Of a DNA stretch of 64,000 nucleotides, positions 38,620 to 48,036 are shown piece by piece (positions within the stretch are counted from its first letter, which is position 1; every line of letters starts with the position of its first letter). The stretch is from Massilia antarctica (GTDB lineage Bacteria; Pseudomonadota; Gammaproteobacteria; Burkholderiales; Burkholderiaceae_D): NCBI RefSeq assembly GCF_015689335.1, contig NZ_CP065053.1, positions 3,844,001-3,908,000 on the forward strand, written 5' to 3'. The notes under the pieces are model-generated. The model was not told where the DNA came from. It saw only the letters and a list, made by a program, of their open reading frames with translations, and did not search any database. The position numbers were made by a program, and so were the translations under genes.

Positions 38620-38707
38620 GGCGTAGCGCACGTCCGCGCCGCCTCCCGGCATCAGGCCGCGCCGGTGTAGCGCACGCCCGCGCCACCTCCCTGCATCAGG
38701 CCGCGCC
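38620..38707. repeat. 44-bp tandem duplication at the 3' end of the DUF475 gene
   Basis: Copies at 38620-38663 and 38664-38707 differ at 4 of 44 positions. The second copy includes the last codons and stop of the minus-strand DUF475 gene, so the gene end has been duplicated downstream of itself. Confidence 0.85.
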
Positions 38708-39736
38708 CAGCGCTTCCTGCTGCTTCTTGTAGCGCAGCGACGACCATACCGACACCAGGATGAACGCTACGCCGGACAGCCCCGTGAACCACTCCGGAAT
38801 GTGATAGCGCACGCTGGCGAACATGATCAGCGCCAGGATCCCGATCGCGTAATGCGCGCCGTGTTCCAGGTAGACAAACTCCTCCAGGGTACCCTTTTCG
38901 ACCAGGAACACGGTCAGCGAGCGCACGAACATGGCGCCGATGGCCAGACCCAGCATGATGATGATCACATCGTTGGTGATGGCGAACGCGCCGATCACGC
39001 CATCGAAACTGAACGAGGCATCGAGCACTTCCAGGTACAGAAAACCGCCGATACTGCCGCGCGACACCATTTGCCCGATGCTCGGGTCGGCTTCTTCTTC
39101 CTCCAGCAGGGAACTGATCCAGTTCACGCCGACGTAGATCACCACGCCCATCACCCCCGCCATCAGCACGCTCAGCTTGCGCGCTTCCGGCACCAGGTAC
39201 ATGGCCACGAACGCGGCGCACAGGGTCAGCAGTACCGCCAGGCTCTCGCTGCCGTAGGTGCCCACCTTCTCTTCGAGCCATCCGAGCCAGTGAAGTTCCT
39301 TCTCTTCGTCGAATAAAAAGTTGAGGAAGACCAGCAGCAGGAAGGCGCCGCCGAACGCGGCCACTTCCGCGTGGTTGTCGGTCAGGTGGCGCGAGTATTC
39401 GTCGGGTGTGTTGATCGCCATCGACCATACGTCCAGCAAGCCGAGTCCGGTTGCGACCGAGACTATGACCAGGGGAAACAGCAAGCGCATGCCGAACACG
39501 GCGACGAGGATACCGGCCGTCAGGAACAGCTTGCGCCAGAAATCGTTCCAGTGGCGCAGCACGGACGCGTTGACGACGGCATTGTCGAACGAGAGCGACA
39601 CTTCCAGCACGCCCAGCACGGCGGCGATCCAGAGCGCGTTGAGCAGGCCCGGCACGCCGCCGCGCGTGTAGCCCCACCACCCGGCAACGGTCAGGAGAAC
39701 AAAGCTGACAATGAAAGAAAGTCTGAAATGGCGCAT
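38696..39736 (-). CDS. DUF475 family membrane protein (TerC-like)
   Basis: 346 residues with eight or nine membrane helices, from the ATG at 39736 (MRHFRLSFIVSFVLL). It has the paired acidic TerC-like motifs: VLEVSLSFDNAVVNA early and EVLDASFSFDGVIGA in the second half, each with a Ser-Phe-Asp in a helix. These internal-repeat acidic residues are proposed metal-binding sites in TerC relatives. The family is often seen with tellurite or stress gene sets, but no ter genes are here. Metal export or metal handling is an inference. Its 3' end lies in a 44-bp tandem duplication. Confidence 0.9.
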   Translation of the reverse strand: MRHFRLSFIVSFVLLTVAGWWGYTRGGVPGLLNALWIAAVLGVLEVSLSFDNAVVNASVLRHWNDFWRKLFLTAGILVAVFGMRLLFPLVIVSVATGLGLLDVWSMAINTPDEYSRHLTDNHAEVAAFGGAFLLLVFLNFLFDEEKELHWLGWLEEKVGTYGSESLAVLLTLCAAFVAMYLVPEARKLSVLMAGVMGVVIYVGVNWISSLLEEEEADPSIGQMVSRGSIGGFLYLEVLDASFSFDGVIGAFAITNDVIIIMLGLAIGAMFVRSLTVFLVEKGTLEEFVYLEHGAHYAIGILALIMFASVRYHIPEWFTGLSGVAFILVSVWSSLRYKKQQEALGAA

Positions 39737-39842
39737 GCGGTAATTCCCGGAGAAAAGTTCAATAAGCAGGGCGGGCGCCGGCGGGCGGCGGTCTGATGTC
39801 ATTCTAATAGGTTTCCTGCCCGACGAGCACTCAACAGCGTGC

Positions 39843-39879
39843 GCGCCCCGGGCACCGGTACGGCTTGCGCCCGGGGCGC
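39843..39879. repeat. Strong GC hairpin in the DUF475/PAP2 intergenic region
   Basis: Perfect 11-bp stem (39843-39853 with 39869-39879) and 15-nt loop, with no T run. It lies in the 303-nt space between two divergent genes, so it is not placed as a terminator. The rest of that space holds a promoter candidate for the PAP2 gene and no gene. Confidence 0.6.
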
Positions 39880-39981
39880 AGCGTGCGCCAGCTGCCCGGC
39901 GGCCTGTCGGCACCGGCGCGCAAAGCCAGCGCGAAAATGCCTGCCGGCGAACTTTTATGCTGTCTTGGCAGGGGCGCGATC

Positions 39982-39990
39982 TGCGATAAT
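39982..39990 (+). promoter_or_regulatory. Candidate extended -10 promoter of the PAP2-like gene
   Basis: TGcGATAAT matches an extended -10 element (TGN plus TATAAT-like), about 50 nt before the ATG at 40040, in a locally AT-rich patch. No good -35 at normal spacing is seen. Confidence 0.35.
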
Positions 39991-40039
39991 TGTTAATTAC
40001 GCAGCAATTGTGCGGTTTAACGACAACAAGGATGTACGC

Positions 40040-40462
40040 ATGGATATCAGCTACCTCATCACGCCTGTCCTGACCTGGCTGGTGGTGGGACCCATCAAGT
40101 TCCTGATTAATAGTGCGCGCCAGCGGCGCTGGGCCTTCAATTTGGTCGGCAATGGCGGCTTTCCCAGCAATCACAGCTCGGTGGTGACCAGCATGGCCAC
40201 CCTGATCGCCCTGCGCGAGGGGATGGGCAGCCCGGCCTTCGGCGTGGCCGTGACCCTGGCATTTATCGTGATGATCGATGCCAACAGCCTGCGCCAGCAC
40301 GTCGGGCGCCAGGCCGCCGCCATCAACCGCCTGGCCGGCAGCGCCGCCGAGCATACCCATCTGCGGGAACGCATGGGACATACCCTGGTCGAAATCACGG
40401 GCGGCATTTGCACCGGCATCGGCATGGGGTTTGCGGTTTTTCACTTGTTCCAACGCTTCTGA
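40040..40462 (+). CDS. Divergent PAP2 family membrane protein (YuiD-like)
   Basis: 140 residues, with about four hydrophobic segments. It has the pattern of the divergent PAP2 (DUF212) family: the phosphatase-like FPSNHSSVVTSMATLIAL segment near residues 41-58, followed by FIVMIDANSLRQHVGRQAAAIN. In canonical PAP2 enzymes a PSGH motif holds a catalytic His; here it is PSNH. A phosphatase role on membrane lipids or carriers is possible but unproved. Confidence 0.88.
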   Translation: MDISYLITPVLTWLVVGPIKFLINSARQRRWAFNLVGNGGFPSNHSSVVTSMATLIALREGMGSPAFGVAVTLAFIVMIDANSLRQHVGRQAAAINRLAGSAAEHTHLRERMGHTLVEITGGICTGIGMGFAVFHLFQRF

Positions 40463-40661
40463 GGCCGCGCTCAGCGGCGCGGATTGTTGCAGCTCAGCAC
40501 GATCAGGATGCAGTTCAAACCCGCAAATCCGCAGTTCAGCCATCGAAACTGGCAGGTTGCAAGATCGCTAATTGACGTCGATATCCGTCTCAAGGATACT
40601 TTGGCGCTGGAAGTTTTCAATTTGATACATACGTAAGACCGATTTGATCCCGGAGAATCCC

Positions 40662-41807
40662 ATGCTGCGCAAAACAATGCTCGTCCTCGCCATCGCCACG
40701 GCGCTCGCCGCCTGTGGTAAGGATACAAAAGAACCGGGCAAGGATGGCAAGGATGCCAAGGCCGCCGCGCCCGTCCAGTTGCTGGTTTCTCCGGAAGATC
40801 TGCTCACCATCCAATCGAACGCGCTCGCCTCCGGCCCGGTCGTGACCGGCTCGGTCCAGCCCGAACGCAAGGCCGACCTGCGCGCCGAAGTGTCGGCCGT
40901 GGTGTTGCAGGTGCTCAAGGAAAACGGCGACCTCGTCAAGCGCGGCGATGTCCTCGTCAAGCTCGACGAAACCGCCATCCGCGACAGCCTGAGCTCGGCC
41001 GAGCAGTCGGCCCGCGCCGCCGCCCAAGCGCTCGACCAGGCCGAACGCCAGCTCGAACGCATGAAAACCCTGCGCGCCTCGGGCATGACCTCGGCCCAGG
41101 CCCTGGATGATGCCGAAGTGCGCCGCAACAGTGCCCTGAGCGAAGTATCGGCTGCCAAATCGCGCGCCGCGCTGGCTCGCCAGCAACTCGGCCGCACCGT
41201 GGTGCGCGCGCCGTTCGACGGCGTGGTCAGCGAACGCAAGGTGTCGGCGGGCGACACTGCATCGATCGGCAAGGAATTGCTGAAAGTAATAGATCCGTCC
41301 AGCATGCGCTTTGAAGGAAGGGTCTCGGCCGACCGCATCAGCACGGTCAAGGTCGGCCAGGCGGTCAGTTTTCGTGTCAACGGCTATGCCGGCGAGGAAT
41401 TTCGCGGCGTGGTGAAACGGGTCGACCCGGCCGCCAACGAGGTCACGCGCCAGGTCGAGGTGCTGGTCGGCTTTGCACAAGGTTCGGCGGTGCCGAAGGT
41501 GTCCGGCCTGTACGGGGAAGGGCGGATCGAGGCGGAAACCAAGGCCGCGCTGATGCTGCCCGAAGGCGCGCTGGTCAAGGCTGGCGACAAGGCCTACGCC
41601 TGGCGCCTGCGCGACAAGACCTTGAACAAGGTCGACCTGGCGGTGGGGCCGCGCGACACACGCAGCGGCAACTATGAGATCAAGCAAGGCCTGGCCGCCG
41701 GCGACATCGTCATGCGTACGCCGAGTTCGGCGTTCAAGGAAGGCCAGAAGATCGAACTGGCGCCGGCCAAGGTTGCCGCCGCCGCCCCTGTCGTGCAGGG
41801 GAAATAA
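40662..41807 (+). CDS. RND efflux membrane fusion (periplasmic adaptor) lipoprotein
   Basis: 381 residues from the ATG at 40662, which has a GGAG site. The N-terminus is a lipoprotein signal with lipobox LAAC (Cys18), so it is anchored to a membrane by lipid. It has the adaptor layout: a beta-barrel strand, a lipoyl half-motif, a coiled-coil hairpin (about residues 100-170, SSAEQSARAAAQALDQAERQ), the second lipoyl half VVRAPFDGVVSERKV, and a membrane-proximal domain. It is 3 nt upstream of the RND pump gene, with which it is certainly co-transcribed. No outer-membrane channel gene is adjacent, so a TolC-type protein from elsewhere is expected. Confidence 0.93.
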   Translation: MLRKTMLVLAIATALAACGKDTKEPGKDGKDAKAAAPVQLLVSPEDLLTIQSNALASGPVVTGSVQPERKADLRAEVSAVVLQVLKENGDLVKRGDVLVKLDETAIRDSLSSAEQSARAAAQALDQAERQLERMKTLRASGMTSAQALDDAEVRRNSALSEVSAAKSRAALARQQLGRTVVRAPFDGVVSERKVSAGDTASIGKELLKVIDPSSMRFEGRVSADRISTVKVGQAVSFRVNGYAGEEFRGVVKRVDPAANEVTRQVEVLVGFAQGSAVPKVSGLYGEGRIEAETKAALMLPEGALVKAGDKAYAWRLRDKTLNKVDLAVGPRDTRSGNYEIKQGLAAGDIVMRTPSSAFKEGQKIELAPAKVAAAAPVVQGK

Positions 41808-41810
41808 GCC

Positions 41811-44800
41811 ATGTTCCTTTCCGATTTCAGTATCAAGCGGCCGATCGCCACGATTGTGCTGATCATCGCCCTGATGTGCATGGGTTTACTGGCCCTGACC
41901 AAACTGCGGGTCAACCAGAATCCCGACGTCGAAGTGCCGGTCTTGCAGATCAACATTCCCTATCCGGGCGCGTCGCCGGACACGGTCGAGCGCGAAGTGA
42001 TCAACCGCATCGAAAAGTCCTTGCTCAGCATTTCCGGCGTGACCGATGTGCATGCCAGCGCGGTCGAGGGCAATGCCCAGTTCTGGCTGGAGTTTAACTT
42101 CGACAAGAACCTGATCGAAGCGTCCGACGAGGTGCGCAATGCCATCGCCACGGTGCGCTACAAGCTGCCGACCGAGATGCGCGAACCGATCCTGCAGCGG
42201 ATCGATCCGGCCACCCAGCCGATCCTGAACCTGGCGCTGTCGTCCACCAGCCAGAGCCATGCGGAAATTTCGCGCCTGGCCGAGGATGTGCTGGCCGACC
42301 GCTTCCGCGGCATCGATGGCGTGGCCACGGTCAACGTCAGCGGCGCCCTGCGGCGCGAACTGTCGGTGCTGCTGCGCGCCGAAAAGCTGCGCGAATATAA
42401 CGTGGCCGTGTCCGACGTGGTCAATGCGCTGCGCACGCAAAACACCAATGCGCCGGTGGGCAAGATTCGCGGCGAATACGACGAGAAAAGCATCCGCCTG
42501 GTGGGTCGCATCGAGTCGCCCGAGGAATTCCAGCAAATCGTGGTCAAGCGCCGCGGCGAGGAAATCGTGCGCCTGGCGCAAGTGGCCGAGATCCGCGACG
42601 GCTTTGCCGAAGTCAATAACCTGAGCATCCGCAGCGGCAAGCCGAACGTGGGCATCACCCTGACCCGCTCGCACAATGCCAGTACCGTCAGCGTGGCGAA
42701 AAAGGCCAAGCTGCTGATCAAGGAACTGGAAAAGGAACTGCCGAAAGGCACCTTGCTGGAAGTGACGCGCGATGGCGGCGATGAAGCCCAGCGCAGCCTG
42801 AATAATGTCATCGAGTCCTTGATCTTCGGCGCCGTGCTGACCATTTTCGTGGTGTACGCGTTTCTGAACTCCTGGCGCTCGACCCTGATCACGGCGCTTT
42901 CCTTGCCGACCTCGGTGATCGCCTCCTTCATCGCGGTCTGGCTGTGCGGCTTCACGCTCAACTTCATGACCCTGCTCGGGTTGTCCCTGGCCATCGGCGT
43001 GCTGATCGACGATGCGATCGTGGTGCGCGAAAACATCGTGCGCCACATGCAGCGCGGCTCCGACCGGCGCAAGGCCGCCCTCGAAGGCACCGCCGAGATC
43101 GGCATGGCGGTGGCCTCGACCACCTTCTCGATCATCGCCGTGTTCATTCCGGTGGCCTTCATGCCGGGGGTATCCGGTGAATGGTTCCGTCCATTCGCCC
43201 TGACGGTGACTTGCTCGGTGCTGGTCAGCCTGGTCATTTCGTTTACGCTCGACCCGATGCTGTCGGCATTCTGGGGCGACCCGCCGGACCACCATACGGC
43301 GCCGAAAAAAGGCTTGTCCCTGCTGCTGCACCACTTTAACGAGTGGTTCGACCGCCAGGCCGACCGCTACGGCCACGTCATCGCCTGGGCCTTGCATCAC
43401 CGCATCTGGATGACCCTGTTCGCCGTGGCCACCTTCGCCGGCGCCTTGTACCTGCAGGGTGCCAAGGGCGGCACCAGCTTCCTGCCGGCGGCCGACTATG
43501 GCCAGTTGCTGATCGATATACGCACGCCGGCCTCGTCGAGCGTGGAGTATTCGCGCGCCAAGCTGGAAAAGGCGGCCGAACTGGCGCGCACGATCAAGGA
43601 AACCAAGGATACCAACGCCTTTATTAATACGGGCGGCGGCAAGGTGTATGTCGATATCGGCAAGCGCGCCACCCGCTCGCGCAGTGCCAAGGACATCGCG
43701 GTGGAGTTGCGCGCCAAGGTTTCCCAGCTGGTGGGCGCCGAATACGTGGTGCTCGACGACATGAACAATGGCGCCAGCAAGCCGATCCAGATCGAGTTCA
43801 CCGGGCCCGACTCGCGCAAGCTGCTCGATATTGCCAATGCCTATATGGAAAAGCTGCGCAAGGTACCCGGTGCGATCGATGTCGGCCTGTCCGAGCAAGA
43901 TCCCAAGAACGAGTTGAAGATCGAACTCAATCGCGGCCTGGCCAATTCGATGGGCATTTCCGTCAATGATGCGGCGCAGTCCTTGCGGGTGGCGTTCGCC
44001 GGGGTCGAAGTGGGCGACTGGGTCGACCCGACCGGCGAAACGCGCGACGTGGCGGTGCGCCTGCATCCGGACGACCGCATCAGCGCCGAGAATATCGAAC
44101 GCTTGCCGATCGCCGTGACCGGCACCAACCAGATGGTGCCGCTCGACCAGATCGCCACCATTACCATGGGCAAGGGGCCGTCCGGCATTTCGCACAAGAA
44201 CGGCAAGCGCACCATTTCGGTGTCGGCCAATGCGCAGGGACGCTCGAACGGCGAAGTGTCGGGCGACGCCATGAAACTGGCCGATTCCTTCGATTACCCG
44301 CCCGGCTACGGCCGCGAACTGGGCGGTTCCGGCCAGAGGCAGGCCGAGCTGTTTACCGAAATGGGGATCGCCCTGATTTCCGGCATCGGCCTGATGTACC
44401 TGATCCTGGTGATGCAGTTCGGTTCGTTCACGGCGCCGCTGGCGGTGATGCTGTCCCTGCCGCTGTCCCTGATCGGCGTGGTGGTGGCGCTCCTGGTGAC
44501 CGGCAACACGCTCAACCTGATGAGCTTCATCGGCATCATCATGCTGATGGGCCTGGTGGCGAAGAATGCGATCCTGCTGCTCGACGCCGCCCGCAGCCGC
44601 GAGCGGGAAGGCCACAGCCGCGAGGATTCGCTGATGGAGGCGGGGCGCGCGCGCCTGCGTCCGATCCTGATGACCACCTTCGCCCTGATCGCCGGCATGT
44701 TCCCGGTGGCATTGGGCTTGGGCGAGGGTGGTGAATTCTACCGTCCACTGGCGATCGCGATCATCGGCGGCACCATCACGTCCACCATCCTGACCCTGCT

Positions 44801-45035
44801 GGTGGTGCCGACTTTCTATGACAGCATCGAGATCAAGGCCGACAGCATGGGCCTCAAGTTCCGCCGCCGCTCGGTGCGCTTCGGTCCGCTGCTGGGCTTC
44901 CTGGCGACCTTGGTCGAGGTGATCTTGTTCCTCACCTTTATCCGCCTGATCTATCGCCTGATCATGCGGGTCGTGCGCCTCGTCACCGGCGACAAGCGCA
45001 GCGCGAGCGCGCGCACCGCGCTGCCGCTCAAGTAA
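41811..45035 (+). CDS. RND multidrug-type efflux pump (HAE1 family)
   Basis: 1074-residue inner-membrane proton/drug antiporter. The N-terminus (FSIKRPIATIVLIIALM) and two large periplasmic loops between TM1-2 and TM7-8 match the AcrB layout. The proton-relay Asp pair is in GVLIDDAIVVRENI (TM4), and the second repeat has MGLVAKNAILLLDAAR. It acts with the adaptor gene just upstream. The short, basic C-terminal tail ends SARTALPLK. The substrate cannot be predicted. It lies about 800 nt before the biosynthetic cluster, but separate promoters are likely. Confidence 0.95.
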   Translation: MFLSDFSIKRPIATIVLIIALMCMGLLALTKLRVNQNPDVEVPVLQINIPYPGASPDTVEREVINRIEKSLLSISGVTDVHASAVEGNAQFWLEFNFDKNLIEASDEVRNAIATVRYKLPTEMREPILQRIDPATQPILNLALSSTSQSHAEISRLAEDVLADRFRGIDGVATVNVSGALRRELSVLLRAEKLREYNVAVSDVVNALRTQNTNAPVGKIRGEYDEKSIRLVGRIESPEEFQQIVVKRRGEEIVRLAQVAEIRDGFAEVNNLSIRSGKPNVGITLTRSHNASTVSVAKKAKLLIKELEKELPKGTLLEVTRDGGDEAQRSLNNVIESLIFGAVLTIFVVYAFLNSWRSTLITALSLPTSVIASFIAVWLCGFTLNFMTLLGLSLAIGVLIDDAIVVRENIVRHMQRGSDRRKAALEGTAEIGMAVASTTFSIIAVFIPVAFMPGVSGEWFRPFALTVTCSVLVSLVISFTLDPMLSAFWGDPPDHHTAPKKGLSLLLHHFNEWFDRQADRYGHVIAWALHHRIWMTLFAVATFAGALYLQGAKGGTSFLPAADYGQLLIDIRTPASSSVEYSRAKLEKAAELARTIKETKDTNAFINTGGGKVYVDIGKRATRSRSAKDIAVELRAKVSQLVGAEYVVLDDMNNGASKPIQIEFTGPDSRKLLDIANAYMEKLRKVPGAIDVGLSEQDPKNELKIELNRGLANSMGISVNDAAQSLRVAFAGVEVGDWVDPTGETRDVAVRLHPDDRISAENIERLPIAVTGTNQMVPLDQIATITMGKGPSGISHKNGKRTISVSANAQGRSNGEVSGDAMKLADSFDYPPGYGRELGGSGQRQAELFTEMGIALISGIGLMYLILVMQFGSFTAPLAVMLSLPLSLIGVVVALLVTGNTLNLMSFIGIIMLMGLVAKNAILLLDAARSREREGHSREDSLMEAGRARLRPILMTTFALIAGMFPVALGLGEGGEFYRPLAIAIIGGTITSTILTLLVVPTFYDSIEIKADSMGLKFRRRSVRFGPLLGFLATLVEVILFLTFIRLIYRLIMRVVRLVTGDKRSASARTALPLK

Positions 45036-45841
45036 GCGCTGTTGCAAGCCGGTCGCTGCCGCCGTGTCGATGACACGACAGCGGCAGCGATCGCCAGGTG
45101 AGGCGGGTGTCCTGAACCGGCTTTGCCCTCCCGATGTTGGCGTACGCACGAGCGCCAGCCGTGCAGTGTGGGCTTGTTGCCGCCGCCAGCAATAAAATAG
45201 TCAAGCCGCTCCCTCTCCATTTCCCCATCGGCCTGCCCGGTGACTCCAGTCACCGCGGCGCTCCATCGACTCCGCTGTCACGCCGCCATCGCACGCGAGG
45301 CCGCCGCCTGCGCGTCGCCGCCCCCTCCCGCACCCGCCGGGAAGTTGGGCTGCCTGAATAATGCCATTTATGCATGGTAAGTATTCAATAAGCTTAATTA
45401 ATTTGAAAGCAAGAAACGGAGTTCTCGGGGATTCGCACGTCCTTATACTTCGTGACAGATTAATAACCAAAAGGAACTTTTCCTGGTCGCATTTGTTGCA
45501 GATGTCGAAAAAGACGCAGGGCAGTCTCTCTCCCGGCGCTGGCATCTGGCGCGGCAGGGTGCGCCACGGCTTCCCGTCCTTGACGATCTTTCCCTGCCTT
45601 GCATGGAGGGAAAAAAGTGGATGAGCCGCCGATGAATGCAGTCACGCCGCAATTGTTTTGTTGATAAGTAGTTGATCCTTATTTTGTTTATGTTTTATTA
45701 AGTACGCACGCTGCAACACGCGGATCGATAGCGTGCCAAGCGGGTGAAACGTAGCGGCTCTCCCAAGCAATACGGCGGCAGCGGATTGGCGTCGATATGT
45801 CAAGGCAGGAGTCGCCCGGTGATTAAAAACAGGAGATATGC
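45036..45841. other. 806-nt intergenic leader before the biosynthetic cluster
   Basis: No gene here is convincing. A short hairpin (CGTGTC/GACACG, about 45062-45076) lies after the RND gene. 45360-45500 and 45640-45710 are clearly more AT-rich than the neighbourhood. A possible promoter is TTGATC (45672-45677) with TATTAA (45696-45701), spacer 18 nt. A frame at 45361-45624 exists but lacks a ribosome binding site and family resemblance. The transcript leader of the first cluster gene would be about 130 nt. Confidence 0.35.
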
Positions 45842-47164
45842 ATGGGAAATCTGGGGACTTCGGAAAAGAGCAAGCAACAACAAGTGGCGCAAAAGACGCC
45901 AGCGCAAGATGCTTTTGAAACATCCGACACCATCGCAAGACGCGCATCGGTCAAACTGGTTAACTTAAAGGGCACAACGCAATCGAAACGCAGCTCGTCC
46001 GACGAGCGCCACGTCTGGTTCGATACGGTCCAGCTGCCGCGCAAGCAGCCGGACGACAGCATTTTCGTCAGGGTCGTCAATTCGCTCTACAGCGGCATGG
46101 TCGTCTACCTCGACAACATCTCGGTTTTTCTTCCCGCCATCCCCGCCCGCATGCAGGTCATCCTGAAGCTGCGCGACGCCGCCGAACTGAAGGCTTTCCG
46201 CGACAGCCCGCATTTCGCCGAATTCCAGAAAACGGCTCGCCCGCACAGCCGGGTGGTCGCGTTCAACGATGCCGCCAGCCTGCATGCCCTCGCCAAGGAT
46301 GGCATCAGCACCTGCTACATCAGTTATGTGGATGACCGCGAAAGCCTGCTGAGCTCGATCAACGAAGGCATCCAGTTCAATTTCCTCTGGATCCTGTTCC
46401 GCGATCCGACCAACATCCCGCTCGAACTCGTGATTGCCTCCTTGCAGTCGACCGGCACCATCCTCATGAAGGAAATCAAGGACCCCGGCAATGTCGATGA
46501 TGCGATCGTCTCCTACGGGGTCATGGAATACGGCGCCGAAGGCGTGATTTTCTCGCCGCGCGAGCACGATGCCATGAGCGGTTTTCTCGAGCGCATGTCG
46601 CATGCCGAGAACGAGAATCTGGCGATCCAGGTCGGGACGGTGGTGGAAAGCCGTCCGGTCGGCATGGGCTACCGCGCCTGCATCGATACCTCGACCCTGT
46701 TCGAGCCCGACGAGGGCATGCTGGTCGGCAGCACTTCCCAGGGCGGCCTGCTGTGCTGCGCCGAAGTGTTCTTCCTGCCTTACATGGAACTGCGGCCATT
46801 CCGCGTGAACGCCGGCGCCGTGCATTCGTACGTCTTCAACACCGACGACCGCACCGATTACATGAGCGAACTGAAAGCCGGCTCGCCCGTGATGATCGTC
46901 AATTCCAAGGGCAGGGTGCGGCGCGCCTCGGTCGGCCGGGTCAAGATCGAGCAGCGTCCGCTGCGCCTGATCGAGGTCGAATTCGCGGGCAAGGAACGGG
47001 TCAACATCCTCATGCAGGACGATTGGCACGTGCGCATTTTCTCCGATCTGGCCAAGCCGCTCAATATCTCCGAACTCAAACCCGGCGACAAGGTCCTTGG
47101 CTATGTGACCGAACCGGGCCGCCACGTGGGCATCAAAATCAATGAGTCCATCATTGAAAAATAG
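45842..47164 (+). CDS. 3-dehydroquinate synthase II family enzyme (GriH-like)
   Basis: Member of the archaeal-type dehydroquinate synthase II family, not the classical AroB. In Streptomyces griseus the homologue GriH, with GriI, forms 3-amino-4-hydroxybenzoic acid. Signatures seen: GTVVESRPVGMGYRACIDTS, STSQGGLLCCAE, RPFRVNAGAVHSYV, and the C-terminal GRHVGIKINESIIEK. The start has AGGAGA 5 nt upstream. At 440 residues it carries a roughly 60-residue polar N-terminal extension before the conserved VWFDTVQLP. The aldolase gene follows after 9 nt, as expected for the pair. Archaeal-style dehydroquinate synthesis is the alternative, but the tailoring genes downstream favour secondary metabolism. 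Confidence 0.85.
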   Translation: MGNLGTSEKSKQQQVAQKTPAQDAFETSDTIARRASVKLVNLKGTTQSKRSSSDERHVWFDTVQLPRKQPDDSIFVRVVNSLYSGMVVYLDNISVFLPAIPARMQVILKLRDAAELKAFRDSPHFAEFQKTARPHSRVVAFNDAASLHALAKDGISTCYISYVDDRESLLSSINEGIQFNFLWILFRDPTNIPLELVIASLQSTGTILMKEIKDPGNVDDAIVSYGVMEYGAEGVIFSPREHDAMSGFLERMSHAENENLAIQVGTVVESRPVGMGYRACIDTSTLFEPDEGMLVGSTSQGGLLCCAEVFFLPYMELRPFRVNAGAVHSYVFNTDDRTDYMSELKAGSPVMIVNSKGRVRRASVGRVKIEQRPLRLIEVEFAGKERVNILMQDDWHVRIFSDLAKPLNISELKPGDKVLGYVTEPGRHVGIKINESIIEK

Positions 47165-47173
47165 GGGGCGGAC

Positions 47174-47986
47174 ATGGGCTATATCGGCAGAAAATTCAGA
47201 GTGCGGCGCATCTTGTTCCCGGATTCCCAGCGCGGCCTGATCGTTCCGGTGGACCACGGCCTGACCTTGGGACCGATCCACGGCATGCAAGTGACGGACG
47301 ACCTCAAGGGATGGGTATTCAATAATTCCATCAGCGCCGTACTCGGCCACAAGGGCATGATCGAGCGCCTCATCGCGCGCAATATGCTGCACCCATCCAC
47401 CGGCGCCATCGTCCATCTGAACGGTATGGCCAACATCGCGCCGGAATCGGACACCAAGATCATGGTGTCGAATATCCACACGGCGCTCCAGCTCGGCGCC
47501 GATGCGGTGTCGATCCAGGTCAATTTCACCACGTCCAACTTCGAGCACAACATCGCCATGCTCGGCGCGGTGACGGACGCGGCGCATGCCGCCGGCTTGC
47601 CCCTGCTCACCATGCTGTACGACAAGGTCAACGCCCCGTCGGTGGAGGAAAAGGTGCGCCGCCTGAACCATCTGCTGCGGGTCGTGGCCGAGATGGGGTG
47701 CGATGCCGTCAAGCTGGCCCTGCCCGATTCGATCGGCGACGTGTCCGAGCTCATCGCGCGCCACAGCCGCGACATCCGCATCTTCTTCGCCGGTGGCGAG
47801 AAGACCTCGGAAGAGGTGCTGTTCAAGGTCACCCGCAGCGCGATCGACCATGGCGCGAGCGGCCTGTGCATCGGGCGCAATGTGTTCCAGCATCCGCAGC
47901 CGCGCGCCTTCTTGCGCCGGTTGGCCGAGTGCGTGAAGGAAGAAACGGAACACACGGAACAAGCCGTCGAATACGACCTTGTTTGA
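47174..47986 (+). CDS. Class I aldolase, 2-amino-3,7-dideoxy-heptulosonate synthase / GriI-like
   Basis: Schiff-base aldolase of the archaeal fructose-bisphosphate aldolase / ADH synthase group, 270 residues. GriI condenses aspartate-4-semialdehyde with dihydroxyacetone phosphate; the C7N product goes to GriH. Visible sites: PVDHGLTLGPI (active-site Asp/His), Tyr in LLTMLYDK, the Schiff-base Lys in GCDAVKLALP, and phosphate-binding loops FAGGEKTSEE and CIGRNVFQ. A strong AGGGGG site precedes the ATG, 9 nt after the GriH-like stop. Which sugar phosphate it uses cannot be told from sequence alone. Confidence 0.87.
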   Translation: MGYIGRKFRVRRILFPDSQRGLIVPVDHGLTLGPIHGMQVTDDLKGWVFNNSISAVLGHKGMIERLIARNMLHPSTGAIVHLNGMANIAPESDTKIMVSNIHTALQLGADAVSIQVNFTTSNFEHNIAMLGAVTDAAHAAGLPLLTMLYDKVNAPSVEEKVRRLNHLLRVVAEMGCDAVKLALPDSIGDVSELIARHSRDIRIFFAGGEKTSEEVLFKVTRSAIDHGASGLCIGRNVFQHPQPRAFLRRLAECVKEETEHTEQAVEYDLV

Positions 47987-48036
47987 TGGCCGGCCGGGCG
48001 TCAATCGATGCCCGGCCCACACTTGGAGACATTGGA

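Noticed and set aside
40662..45035. RND pump as the dedicated exporter of the biosynthetic cluster
   Set aside because: It is on the same strand but separated by 806 nt with its own likely promoter. RND pairs of this kind are common, so the link is unsupported.
41886..45149. 1087-residue minus-strand frame opposite the RND pump
   Set aside because: Shadow of a clearly recognised AcrB-type gene; the translation is His/Gln/Arg-rich and has no family features.
45361..45624. Possible 87-residue gene in the leader region
   Set aside because: No ribosome binding site, no recognisable family and changing composition along its length; kept only as part of the intergenic description.
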